64,000 nt of DNA, taken from positions 90,789,539-90,853,538 of the forward strand of contig CM051519.1 in assembly GCA_028015205.1 (NCBI GenBank), written 5' to 3'. This DNA comes from Mytilisepta virgata (taxonomy: Eukaryota > Mollusca > Bivalvia > Mytilida > Mytilidae). The notes beneath the pieces were generated by a model. The model was not told the origin of the DNA. It searched no databases and was given only the letters and a program-made list of their open reading frames with translations. Positions 1 to 12,637 of this stretch are shown piece after piece; the first letter of the stretch is position 1, and each line of letters starts with the position of its first letter. The position numbers were made by a program, and so were the translations under genes.

Positions 1-521
1 TTTATATCAAATCAGAATTATATTGTCATAGCGGATGAGTATGTGTAAACTTACAAGAGTTACAATATCATAAGTGTACATGTAGTCGGTACAATAATTA
101 AGTGTGGGACATTCAGATAAATTCATAAAAATATAGATTCATTTATTTTGTGATGAATGTAGACTCTTTTCTTTTTGTGAATATCCATTTTAGTTGCTGA
201 AGAAAAATTTCTCATTTCTACGAGATGGAAATTCATGGATTTGTAATTTCTACTCATCATGCCTGATTATCTCTAATTCATAACTGGTTCTGGTTAAATT
301 TTTTATTATACGCCAAATGATTTCCAAATTTTTAGAATGTGATTTGACGAAAAAGTTACCACTTAAAGTATGTGTACTACATGCATTGAATTTAGATATC
401 CACAATTATGGTTAAAAAATCTGTTTCCAACAAATATATCCACTAAGACTGACAATAAATAAGTTCAGAATGGATATTGTAGGTATGCATAAAACGAGAA
501 CTGAAAAAAACTAGAAATACT

Positions 522-1132
522 GTGAGCAAAGCTCACTAATTGATACCCCCGCACCCCCTATCACAAGGAATGGCAAAGTCAATGTTTTGCTATGGAAAAC
601 ATAAGAAGTTGGTCAGATCAAAATCTAAAATAGGAGGTGCACTATGGCATCATGTGATAAAGATTCTCTGAAAGTTTCATGGAATTCCCTTAAGTGGTTT
701 AGGAGGAGTTGCGGATGGCATACTGGTACCCCCTATCACAATGAATGGCAAAGTCCATGTTTTGGTATGGGTAACCCCAAATATTCATCAGATCAAAATC
801 TACAATAGGAGGTGCACTATGGCATCATGTAATAAAGATCCTCTGAAAGTTTCATCAAATTCCATACAGTGGTTTAGGAGGAGTTGCGGATGGCATCATG
901 GTACCCCCTATCACATTGAAAGTCAAAGTCCATGTTTTTCTATGGGAAACCCCAAAAATTGGTCCGATCAAATTGTAAAATAAGAGGTGCACAATGCCAT
1001 CATGGGATGAAGATTCTCTGAAAGTTTCATCAAATTCCATTCAGTAGTTTAGGAGGAGTTGCGGATACAAAGGTCAGACGGACGGACACAACGAATACTA
1101 TATACCCCGCTTTTTTCAAAAGCGGGGGTATA
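522..1132. mobile_element. Pearl/HINE-like element with 175-bp core repeats
   Basis: The left end is a perfect hairpin GTGAGC-AAA-GCTCAC (522..536). Just inside is GATACCCCCGC, whose inverted copy GCGGGGGTAT closes the right end (about 1121..1131), forming a right terminal hairpin with CCCCGC at 1105..1110. Between them lie three copies of a core repeat at 175-bp spacing (starting near 553, 728 and 903, the last truncated), then a GACGGACGGAC stretch. Short open frames here are repeat by-products. Confidence 0.7.
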
Positions 1133-4100
1133 AAAACATTGAAGAAATAATACACCACTGAATCAAATACCTAGATTTTTAAAATAAACAGAAAATGTGA
1201 ATATTTCCCATTCTCAGTTGCTATGCATGAGAGAATAAGCTGTTGTGCTAATAAAGCATCACAAAATATGCTTTCAACAACACCCTAAAAAACTACAAAC
1301 GCTGGTATCCTACCAAATACATGTATAACAAATCCATGAGCAGGTTACTCATGCAAATTTAAAAACCTGTTGCGAAGAACCTGATAAAAATTATCTGTAA
1401 CTCATATAGTGTTGATAACATTTTAAATATGATTGATATGGTAAATATTTTTGATTGATGCTAATACATTTGTACTTTTTTTACTTAATATTGAACTATT
1501 TTACTGATTGTGTTTTTATTGTTTGTGAAAATTGGGATACTCAGGGAAGATTGGTTTTACATGTAACCTTCATTAAATAAAGTATTATTATTGTTGTTAA
1601 ATTTACAATGCCATTTTAACATGTTGCTGCTGAATACCGTATAGGGAAAACTTTCTATGGAATATTAGCCAAATTTTTGGTTATGTTAAGTAACCACTCT
1701 TTGTTTGGCTGAGAACAACAGAAAAAAAATTCAGAAAGTGTAGTCTATAAAAAACTGTAAATTGTTGCATTTATGAATTTCAAGCTGTCAAGAATAATAT
1801 TCTAGAACACCTACATGAACTTCACTACCACTGAAAACATTTCATGTAACATCTTACCTCAGATTTTCTGTTAAAATTCATTATTTTTTTTTTTATGAAA
1901 AGTACAAGGAAATGGTATAAATGAAATTCTGCACCACTGGCATAGACATTTAATATGCTATTTATGTCTAAAATACAAACACTGTCATTACTGCCCTGAC
2001 TTTGGACTTCTTGTCAATGCACTTTGGAATTTTATCAATAATAGAATAATACAAAATGATATTTCTTCTGTGGAATAATTTTGATCAGAATATAATAGAA
2101 ATATGATTTGCCTTGCATCAAGTCAATGACAGAGAGGACAACCACATCTTCAATGACTTTTAGGTCACCTTGAACTTAAATTACACCTGTAGGAGTATAA
2201 TTAACTACCTGTAGTTACAGGTAAATTCATCTTACAACCATTCAGATTTACATCATTTTAAATATAAAATAAAAAAATGTTTTAAACTGGGAAATGTAAC
2301 ATTAATTGTACACATCATAAAAGATACTATTTCAAGACAATTTTACCTGAGTTTTAAATTGGTTACTTGGTCATTTACCTAAAAATCTAGATAACTTTTT
2401 TCACACGATATATAGACTTGGTATAAGAAGACATTTCCTCACAGCTGCAGGCCACTTGAGAAATTATGTCATATATTAAATTTACTTAATAAACAGTATG
2501 AATATGTAATATACAAAGGGTATTTCATCTTAATTATATAGATAAATTTTTGTAAAATCCTCTTTTTTCTTAGTGTTAGACAATATTTCCAATTAAGATA
2601 GATTAAATTTTGCTGTAAATAATGAATGATGAGTAATTCTTTTTATAATAATTGTAAATTGACATGATCTTGATTTAACTTTAGTTTATGGAGCAAATAT
2701 CAGATCCTTTTAACAAATAATTCTATCTTGTCTCCATGAACTTCAATTTTTTCTGAATCTAAGCAAGGATATATCTTACGGGCAACAATTATATATACTT
2801 ATATATGAGGGGAATAGTAAGTTTATTATCCCCAAGGTACCAACTATTTCCCTGAGGCGAAGCCGAGGGAAATAATTGGTATCAAGGGGATAATTAACTT
2901 ACCATTCCCAGAATATGCAGTCATTAAATTTGTAAGTGTTTTATTATAGTGAGATCACTTCACCAGTCAATGTTGATTGGTCAATATTTTTAATTTTTTT
3001 TAGAAGTTTTAAACAAATTATGATTAGCAAAGGACTAAGGACTAATTATGAGTTATAATGATAATTATATATGCTACATTTTAATATGCACTCTAAACTT
3101 CAGGCTTGTTTTCATTTGGTTGAGTTTATTCAATGAAATGTTAATTGTTTTAAATAGACGTCCTGTAATACTTTGATTCAATTAGTCTGTCCACAGAGAG
3201 GGACTATTACCCTCCACCCTTTGATATAACTTGGGGAAAACTCAATGGACCAGAAACATCATACCCATCTGCACACTAGCATCTAACAATGCACCCAGGT
3301 TATAGGACCCAATTCTGAAGGTTGACCTCACAGGGACCATTTCAACAAACTTTGGTTCCATCTGGCCATATAGATTACTAGATGAAGAATTTTTAAACTC
3401 GTTCCCTTGTTTTTTTTTTAGTAACAGCAACCATGTTGGTTGGAAGTCCAGGAAACTGGACACAAATTTTGCCCAGTGGTTTCTAAGTCATTTATGATGG
3501 CAAAGAGGCATATAACATTGGTAAAACTCAATGGACTTGAACATGGTTCATAGACTCTTAAACTTCAAATTCCATGACTATTCCATGACATTTCAAGACC
3601 TTTTGATTTCTTTTTCCATACCTCACTCAATATCGTTTTAAATCCTATCTTTAACAAAGACAGTTTAAGGCGCAATGATGACTAATGCACTAAATATATA
3701 TATTATATATAACATGCCAAAGAAGTAGAGATTCTGAAATCCAGAATTCCCTAAACAAAATGCTGACACTATCGATAACACTGAAGAATAATTCCCTTTA
3801 AAAATAAAAGATTTTACTTTCAAAGTTCACATAGATTTTTGGAAAAAAATGAAATTCAAGCATGTTTCAATGACTTTCAAGCACTCTACCTGCTTCTCAG
3901 TGACTTTCAAAGACCAAAGTCAAATTCAAAGACTTTCCATGACGTTGAAAATGATACCAACATGTACATCTACAAAGTAGAATCTAACAACACACCAAGT
4001 TTAATATGTATATAACAAACCATGTCAGGAGTTGTGATGACAATGTGTGTACCATGCATTCAAAATTTTCAAATTCGAAGGGCCATAATAAAATGTATCA

Positions 4101-6597
4101 CAAAATACCTCAATAAATTTGATGCACTGTATGGCTATTTGGTTGACTGACAACAAATCAGCAGTGCTCAAGATCACAATGTTGGAAATCCGGTTAAAGA
4201 TATAATGATGAATTAATAAGCACAACCACCAAAAACTCAAACAAATAAAATAAACAGGAATCCAAACTCAGCTAAGGGTTGGTTACCTCTGCATCAAAAG
4301 GAAGAGCCTTAGGAATTTCTGGTAATTTTTGTCAAATTTTGAACAGAAAATTTAAAGGCATTTAAGTAATAAATCATGCCAGGACAAAAAACCTGGCCAC
4401 TGGGCTGATAATGCCCCTGGGGACTAACTCCAAGGATCAAGTTAGCACATCTAGGTAAATTACTCTATCAAGTTTCATGAAGATTGGACAAAGCTGACCC
4501 AGATTGATGGGCAGACAGATTCCTATATACCTCATCAAATTTTGTTTGCAGGAGGTACATCTTGTATATGATGCAATTTCAAATTTTGAGGATAGAATAT
4601 GTGTTTCTTTCTTTTGGCATAAAATACACTGCCATCTTTGCCCTTAGGCTTTGAGTTTATTTCAACAAAAAAAATATCAAAGAAGAGGACTAAAGCAACT
4701 GTAAAAACTCTCAGCAAATTTTTTCGCATAAGAATTTTGTCATAATATAAAGGAAATATGGTGTTTCTTGTATCTGACAAGTCAATGACAGACAGGACAC
4801 CCACATCTTCAATGACATCTAGGTTGATTCAGACTTTTTTCCACTCTACCATCTTATTGAACATAGTAAACTAACTAGTAGCCTTGAGCTGTTTTCTGCT
4901 CTTTGGTTTGGTTGTTGTCTCTTTGACACATTCCCTGTTTCCATTCTCTATTCTAATTGATGATTTAGACAAAAGTTATTACTATTTTACTATTTGTTCA
5001 TAATTTGTCCAATGTTTTGTCTACCATTCATCAATATACCTTGTGGTATCAAAAGTTGACAACTAGATTAAAATCTTCCTTTTAACCCTTCTCCTTGATA
5101 AACAATGTACATTTTGTAAACTCAACAAAAACATGGTTTCAACTAGTCATCTTAAAATTCCTACACTTTTCCAAAAGAGCTATTTGTTCTACAAACTCTG
5201 TGATTAGAATATCATATTCCACCAAAAGTGACAGTTATTTCTTATCTTTTATAAGACACATTTTCCTTTAAACCTTTCACTAAAAATTTATGCATTAACC
5301 TTAAAACTTATTAATATGATATCAATCATTTTTTATAAAATATTTTAATTTTAAACATTTCTTAAAATAATTTGTTCAATGTCTGTTAACCCTTTACTAA
5401 GTATAAGTTTATTTATGTTGACATTGCATTTCTATGGCTATCACTGTGTTATTTATCAGCCTGAAGACAAGTTTAACCTTTTGACCTATATATCCAAGTA
5501 TAAAAACCTCCATGTTACTCAATTTCTTGCATAAGATATATCTCAACAGTAACATTATAATTCATAGTTTACACAATTTAAACAGGCAAGTCACATGTAT
5601 ATTTTGTAGATAACATACATACCTTCAAAATGTCCCCTAGTGCAGAGAAGACATATTAAATAGCAATAACTGTTATACATGCATGGACAATTATGGAAAT
5701 TTATTACATAATACCTACATCAAAATGAAATTAATTTTCACTTAGCACAGCTGGTAAATTTTTTTTTTTAAAATTTTAAACCAAATTGACCTTTTTTTTT
5801 ATATTACCTATGGACAATGATGGAATTTGATCTATAAAAAAAAGATTTAATGTCTTCTTTAAAAAAGCACCAAAACATCTTCTTCAGAATGAACAAAACT
5901 GTATAACAAATACATGTATACTGTAATGTGTGAAGAAGGGTTAACACAATCAGCTGGACACTTATTATTTAATCTGACAGTAATCAATATGTAGATTTGC
6001 TAAGACATTACATACCTACACAATCATAACAATAGCAGAGGCTTTGACTGATAATCATTCCAGTAATAACGTAATTTTTGTAAAGGGATACACAATTTTG
6101 TAGATAATAAAGGTTGGGTTTTCTACCTGGGGAGTGATAAACAAATGGAAAGAAGATCAGAAAGAATTCACAATACTGTAAATTTTGCTTTTATTTTCCC
6201 TTTTTTAATAGATAAGAATTTTATTCATTCTGTCTGATTAGTAGTTGTCATAATCAAATATACCATATGCACCATCATCAGATTGTATCTTTACAATTCC
6301 ATTTAGGTTGATGATCATGGTTAAGTGCATAACAGGCAAATGCCTCACTTTCGAAATGAGGAATGTTTAACATCATTTTCCAGCAAATTTTGTAATGACC
6401 ACTTTAACGATTCAACTAATGGTAAATATTCAAATTATATGTCTCACACTATAACTGTAGCAATCAAATCATTGTATACATATTGGTGTTCGAGCTAAAA
6501 TTTTCATCAGAATAATAGTAGATAACTTTACATAAATGTTTTTATTGGAGATAAATATATACATGTATACCACAGAGTACTGAGGGTAAGTTTACAG
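1133..6597. other. Gene-poor stretch, probable intron of the stress-protein gene
   Basis: AT-rich sequence without a recognisable exon on either strand. It holds a foldback hairpin (2809..2909), a degraded fragment of the 167-bp-core pearl-like family (about 3180..3540, sharing the TAGTAACAGCA-CCATGT-GGTTGGAAGTC block with 9635..9665), and a short dispersed repeat shared between about 2122..2170 and 4777..4826. The longest open frames have no family match I can name. Confidence 0.5.
2809..2909. repeat. Foldback (long hairpin) element
   Basis: Left arm GGGAATAGTAAGTTTATTATCC and right arm GGATAATTAACTTACCATTCCC pair, with a GGTACCAA-TATTTCCCT inner arm. The loop is GAGGCGAAGCCGAG. Confidence 0.8.
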
Positions 6598-7277
6598 TTA
6601 ATAGACAGGTAAAGTAATAAAACATTCAAATAGAATCAAGTCATTTATGCAGTAATGAAGCCAATTGTCCGTAGTCGCCAAGACATTTTTATAAAGTGAC
6701 CAACATCCTGCACGATTTTTGTCTGTTAAAAGAATATTTGTGCTAAGTTGGGAACATAAAGAGATTTTAAGTCTGGTATTATTTTCTTTCAACTTCCCAG
6801 TGGCTCCTCCTGGATGCAAATAGTTTCCCCATCCCTAATTGTCAGGGAGGGATACATTCCCAAACTGCATTTGCCTCACTTTATTCTGAGGTGTGCCATG
6901 ACTGTGATAATTACTATGTATCTGCTTTCATTAATGCAGTGTGATAAACATCTTACATCATTTCTGACAAACATACCACTAGCACTACACCGTGAATTGA
7001 AACCCATCAATATTCTGAAAGCATTTTTATACATTATTTTCATTTTGGTAAGAGACGATATACCACAGTTGGACCATAATGACACACAATAAATATTCAT
7101 ACAATAAGACTGAAAGAGCTGTATTTTAACATCAAATGAACACTTATTAAATTTACGTTTCAGCATATTAACCTTTCTACATATACTTCGATATTGTCTT
7201 TTGATATAGCAATCATCATTCAAATCATTACATATCATATGACCCAAATACTTAAATTCATCAACAAATTCCATCAC
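6598..7277 (-). mobile_element. Degenerate non-LTR retrotransposon (LINE) fragment
   Basis: The minus-strand frame 7277..6876 codes 133 residues resembling the C-terminal part of LINE ORF2 after the reverse transcriptase palm: EFKYLGHMICNDLNDD, then a region with KVNMLKRKFNKCS, QLFQSYCMNIYC, LWSNC, and YKNAFRILMGF ... SASGMFV. This is the usual thumb/C-terminal pattern in mollusc LINEs. The frame then breaks; the adjoining 6819..6598 frame may be its continuation. There is no endonuclease or palm domain, so it is a dead 3' fragment. Confidence 0.7.
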
Positions 7278-7674
7278 ATTTCCATTTAAATAAAACTTAG
7301 TATTCTAAAACTGAGAATCAATTAAATAATTACACTGTATTTACACTTTAATTGCTTTAGTTTGCTAATGCCCAGGATTTTCTAATAAACAAGGTTTATT
7401 GTGCAAACTTCCTGTGATGTTCATGAATGACAAGATCAGGCAAAACCCATCATCATGAAAAAGAATACAGTACAACCTTTGTCAATGTCAAAAACAAAAG
7501 GAAATCTGATCACATAAATCAGAAATTTGATTCAGACAAGAAAAATATGCCTAATATGCAAAGTGAGTAATAAATAGAGTGACATTACAAAATGTCAGCT
7601 CAAATAGTGGTATGCATTTAAAAAAAATCAATTGATTTCAGTAAATTTTTACGATACTGTCCCAATAAACTTAC

Positions 7675-7747
7675 ATTCAAATGCCTCGTCTGCTTGTTTA
7701 CTAGCATCAACAGCTATCATTACAATTCTTTCTTCGCCTTCTGCCAT
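7675..7747 (-). CDS. First coding exon of a putative universal stress protein (partial gene)
   Basis: ATG at 7747..7745 opens 24 codons plus one base, MAEGEERIVMIAVDAS then KQADEAFE, followed by donor GTAAGT at 7674. The pattern charged N-terminus, then RIVMIAVDAS, then acidic-A-F matches the start of bivalve universal stress proteins (first beta strand and the conserved Asp that contacts nucleotide). The next codon begins with T, as expected for the W or C that often follows. Further exons should lie at lower coordinates; I recognised none in 1..7674, so that stretch is probably a large first intron. A TATA-like TATAAG lies at 7871..7866 on the minus strand, about 120 bp before the ATG. Identification rests on only 24 residues. 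Confidence 0.62.
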
Positions 7748-8198
7748 ATTTGGTGATCAAAGTTAAAATACTTTTTTAAAACAGACAAACAACTAAGTGG
7801 AGGTCACAACCTTTGCCAATCGGAAGGTTGTTTAATACACTGATGAATTCTCGGTAGAACTATGACTTATATCCGGTATAAGATACGCCTTTCTGGTCAC
7901 GCATTTCTTTTCATGTGTGTTAGTAAATATTACATTTCGATGGTTTAATAATTATCCTCGTAAGTTTCTAAAGAAAATTCGGAGGGTATTGTCGTTGTCT
8001 AGTAGCCTGTCACAATTTCCTGTGATCCACTTTCAGCTTGGTTTAAAACAGTAATACTTGCAGTAGTGTCAACATAATATCAATTAGAAATTTTAAAAAA
8101 TTTCTAAATTACAAAAATGGGAAATATTAGATGTTATAAAAAAAATATTTCTACCATCTGTAGATGTGCAATAAGATTTTAGAATTTGTTTTTCAAAA

Positions 8199-10330
8199 CT
8201 AGAGGCTCTCAAGAGCCTGTATCGCTCACCTGGATTTAACTTTTCACCTTGAACAGCACTAAAAATGGCTTTTAAAATTAATTTTCCTATAGGGTCCTAT
8301 ATTTAACTAAGTTCTGTCGTGGCGGCCATCTTGGTTGACAATCCGAGTGATCGGACACATTTCTGAAAGAATACCATCTAAGCACCAATGCTGCCAACTT
8401 TAGTTCCAATTGGCTCAGTAGTTTCAGACGAAAAGATTTTTGAGTGAATTTCCCATAGGGTCCTACGCTAAAGTAAGTTCAGCTGTGACTGCCATCTTGG
8501 TTCACAGTCCACAAAATCAGACATATTTCTGAAAGAAGACCTCCTAAGGACCGTTGCTGCCAAGTCTGGCTCCAATTGGTCAAGTGGTTTCAGATGAGAT
8601 GATTTTTCAATGAATTTTCCCATAGTGCCCCATGTTAAACTAAGTTCGGCTGTGGCGGCCATCATGGTTAACAGTCCTGGTCATAGGACATAATTCTGAA
8701 AGAGAACCTCCTAAGGACCATTACTGCCAAGTTTGGTTCCAATTGGCTTAGTGGTTTCAGATAAGTATATTTTTGAGTGAATTTCTCATAGGATTCTATG
8801 TTAAACTAAGTTCGGCTGTGGCGGCCATCTTGGTTCACAGTCCATGAAATCGGAGATATTTCTGAAAGAGGACCTCCTAAGGACCAATGCTGCCAAGTCT
8901 GCTCCAATATGTCAAGTGGTTTCAGACAAGAAGATTTTTTCAATGAATTTTTCCATAGGGCTCTATGTTAAACTAAGTTCGGGTGTGGCGGCCATCTTGG
9001 TTGACAGTCTTGGTCATCGCACAAAATTCTGAAAGAGGACCATCTAAGGACCACTGCTATACCAAGTCTAATTCTAATTGGCTTAGTGGTTTCAGACGAG
9101 AAGATTTTTAAGTGAATTTCCCACAGGGTCCTATGTAAAACTAAGTTCTGCTGTGGCGGCCATCTTGGTTTACAATCCACGAAATCAGACACATTTCTGA
9201 AAAAGGACCTCTTAAGAACCAATACTGCCAAGTCCTGTGCCAATATGTCAAGTGGTTTCAGACAAGAACATTTTTTAATGAATTTTCCTGTAGGGCCCTA
9301 TGTTAAACTAAGTTCGGTTGTGGCGGCCATCTTGGTTGATAGTCCGGGTCATCCGACACACCTCTGTAAGAGGACCATCTAAGGAGCATTGCTGCCAAGT
9401 CTGGTTCCAATTGGTCAGGTGGTTTAAGACAAGAAGATTTTTCAATGAATTTTCCCATAGGGCCCTATGTTAAACTAAGTTCGGCTGTGGCGGCCACCTT
9501 GGTTAACAGTCCGGGTCAATTCACATATTTCTGAAAGAGAACCTCCTAAGAACCATTACTGCCAACTTTGGTTCCAACTGGCCTTGTAGTTTCATATAAG
9601 AAGATTTTTTAAGTTCACCCCCTTTTTTCTATTTTTAGTAACAGCAGCCATGTCGGTTGGAAGTCGGGGATGCCAGACATAATTTTGGAAGGGGCCACCC
9701 AAGGACCATTCCACCAAAGTTTGGTCTCAATTGGCCCAGTGGTTTGAGAGGAAAAGATCTTTAAAGGAAAGTTTACGCTGGATGCCGTCTTTAAAGGGCA
9801 AAAACTCCTATAAGGGGTCAATCAATGATTTTGGTCATGTTGACTTATTTGTAGATCTTACTTTGTTGAACATTTTTGCTGTTTACAATTTGTCTTTATC
9901 TATAATATTATTCAAGATAATAACCTAAAACTGCAAAATTTCCTTAAAATTAACAATTCAGGGGCAATAACCCAACAAAGGGTTGACCGATTCGTCTGAA
10001 AATTTCATGACAGCTAGATCTTGACCTGACGAACATTTTTACCCCATGTCAGTTTTGCTCTATTTGCTTTAGTTTTTTTGAGATATAAGACAAAAACTGC
10101 AGTTTACCCATATGTTCTATTTTTAGCCATGTCGGCCATGTTGGTTGGCAGGGGGGTCATCGGACACATTTTTAAACTAGATACCTTAATGATGATTGTG
10201 GCCAAGTTTGGTTACATTTGGTCTAGTAGTTTCAGGGGAAAAGATTTTTGTAAAAGTTCACAGACGACGAGGACGGACGCCAAGTGATGAGAAAAGCTCA
10301 CTCGACCTTTCAGGTCAGGTGAGCTAAAAA
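8199..10330. mobile_element. Pearl/HINE-like element with about eight 167-bp core repeats
   Basis: The left end is CTAGAGGCTCTCAAGAGCC, a hairpin (AGGCTC-TCAA-GAGCCT), followed by GCTCACCTG. The right end has a GACGACGAGGACGGACGCC stretch, then a stem-loop from AGCTCACTCGACC to GGTCAGGTGAGCT, closing with inverted CAGGTGAGC. Core units recur at about 167 bp (TTAAACTAAGTTCGG at 8635, 8801, 8968, 9136, 9303, 9470), each with TGTGGCGGCCATCTTGG. A different unique tail (9640..10270) precedes the right end. Its last 394 bp lie inside the 5-kb duplicated block. Confidence 0.75.
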
Positions 10331-11086
10331 TGAATATTTACGGCCACAGGAGTTGAATTTCGAAAATTGTGAATTTTATTTTTCTATTTGTGCATTTTAT
10401 TATTTAGAATGGCAGTAAGTAAGTTTTCATATTTGTCGCGTACCAAAATTAAAACAGCTCTCTTCTTTAATTATAAAAACAAACATTAATAAATATGAAA
10501 AAATATATTTCTGTTATGAACTACTTAATTGATTCCAGGAGTCGTGTGGATTCCGACAACAGTGTCTGTTCAGTTATAATTTTCCCAGTTATACATATTT
10601 TATCGCATTTTCTCCTACAAAGAGAGGATCTCAAATAGAGTTCTAAAGGTATTCGGCTATTCAGAAATTTTAACACTATATCATGCAATAATGATAATGT
10701 AAAAGAAAATGGAGAAAGTGTATATACAATAAGGTTATTACACCGACAAAAGTACTGTCAGTGATTGATTTCAATTTGGGAACAGGTTATATATAACTTT
10801 ATATTCACTTTAAACACATAAGGGCCAAGCAATTATACAGACAAACAAATATACAAAACATAAACACGATCGTGGTAATACCAAACAGTCTGGAAATATT
10901 AGTGATGGTTAATGAACCTTTGACCGACACGGACATCATTTTCGCAATTTTAATGACTTCCTTATAAAGTCACAAATCTCAGACAAAAGTTCTTTTGAAG
11001 GGCAAATAATAATTTTTTTTTTATTTAATTAATGATTGATCTGTAGAGAAATTTGAAATGATTTATGAACTATCACAAAACAACTG

Positions 11087-11478
11087 TTTCCGTACGGTTA
11101 AATTCAATTTGCAACGTAGAAAAAGTGCTGTTCATCAGCCACCTCTAGGGAATTTTTACACAATCTATTCTCTCTTTGAATATTTTTATATCTATGATCA
11201 CTCACCCTGAATTTTGTAATAAGCTGTCTCTGTGAAATTCCGTACAGTTTAATTCAAGTTGCAACGTAGAAAAAAGTGCTCTTCATCAGCCACCTCTAGG
11301 GAATTTTTACACAATCTATTCTCTCTTTGAATATTTTTATATCTATGATCACTCACCCTGGATTTTGTAATAAGCTGTCTCTATGAAATTCCGTACAGTT
11401 AAATTCGAGTTGCAACGTAGAGAAAAGTGTTGTTCATCAGCCACCTCTAGGGAATTTTTACGCAATTTATTCTCTCTT
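11087..11478. repeat. 150-bp tandem repeat, about 2.6 units
   Basis: CCGTACGGTTAAATTC or close variants recur at about 11090, 11240 and 11391, each followed by TTGCAACGTAGA, CATCAGCCACCTCTAGGG and a TCTCTCTTT tract. Period 150-151 bp. Repeated in copy 2 at 16145..16536. Confidence 0.85.
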
Positions 11479-11599
11479 TTTTTCTTTATAAATTTCTTCT
11501 AAAGTTTTCGTGAATTTATTCTTCAAGCTGTGTTTAAAATTATAAAAATGTTTTGTCAAAAGATACAAAATCAAAATGTTTCTTCTTAAAAAATGTATG

Positions 11600-12420
11600 A
11601 AGCAACACTGTACAATCCAGAAATACCCTGTTAATCTCTCTAAAACGTTTTACAGGGCTGAAAAGCTTCTTTGAGAAGAGGATTAATGTCTTCTGTATTC
11701 AGCCTACAAATATATTTTAAAACTTGCTTTTTGATAAATAATATGATCCCTTTCTAGCAATATTACATGCTGTTCTTTTCAAACCAAGAACTGATTTACA
11801 ATATCTAATATGAACTTTTTATAACATGAATTTTTCTGTAGAGAAAGAGAATCACAATTAGAACCATGTTTTTCAGCACGATTAACTGACTTCAAAATAG
11901 AAAAATAACCATCCATGAACCAAAGTTCACTGTTGTATAACAATATAGGTGTTATAAGTATATAAAATAATTTACATGAAAAAAATTAACTAGTATGAGT
12001 TGAAAATTGGAAAATCGTCAATTTACTACCAAAGCGCTTTTCAACCCTTTTTGTTAATGCCTGCATAGCTGTTAAAATTTCCTCTATAAGTTATAAAATT
12101 CCCTAAAAAGTTGTATTCTTAAGTTTCATTCAAAGGAAGGTTGTATAAAATAAAGTGTGGGGGTTGAATAAAAATATCTTGAAAAGCCATTATATTAGCT
12201 TTTTTAACAGTATTTTTCAAGATTGTATTAAGCATTTTGGAGACCTGTGTGTGTTCCGGAGAATACAACTAAATCATCAGCAAAACTTAAACTAGCGATT
12301 TTCGAGTCTACGAGTTCTAAAGGACCACAGGTCTGGTCAAATATTTGATGTAAATAATTTATAAAGTATTTAAAAATAGTGGGACTCGAGCTATCCCCTT
12401 GTTTAACTCTCATTTCGAGT
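11600..12420 (-). mobile_element. LINE reverse transcriptase remnant
   Basis: The minus-strand frame 12413..12228 codes MRVKQGDSSSPTIF, then FINYLHQIF and LSFADDLVVFSGTHTGLQ. QGD-SP-IF is reverse transcriptase block 4, and FADDLVVF is the catalytic YXDD-type block of non-LTR elements. Further down, broken frames still read like NSELWFMDGYFSILKSVNR, the usual downstream region. Frameshifts and stops make it inactive. Confidence 0.72.
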
Positions 12421-12637
12421 TCAAAACATCTGGATATGTGATTATCAAACTTAATTCAGATACTAATCGCCTTTTTTGTGGCTTAAAAAATGAAAAAAAA
12501 CCTTTCACCGTGATTATCAAATTTAATTGCAGATACTATATAACCCACTTTGAGGCAGTTTACGCTTCATAAACGGCGAGGCAGTTTAAGCGTAATCTGA
12601 CTAAAGTAAATGGTTCCAAGATTGATAGCAATGAAAA

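Noticed and set aside
522..1132. Regular repeats considered as a CRISPR array
   Set aside because: Repeat units are 175 bp and continuous without unique spacers, in a eukaryotic intron; this is a transposable-element core array.
4535..4804. Minus-strand frame of 89 codons
   Set aside because: No family resemblance, no convincing splice sites, and its start overlaps a dispersed repeat also found near 2122..2170.
6814..7092. Plus-strand frame of 92 codons
   Set aside because: Lies opposite the LINE-derived frame 7277..6876, whose residues match a known domain; the plus frame does not.
8468..9243. Several minus-strand frames with LRRSSFRN-SDF motifs
   Set aside because: They are translations of the 167-bp core repeats of pearl-like elements, again not a multiple of three, and identical frames reappear at 12863 and 17921.
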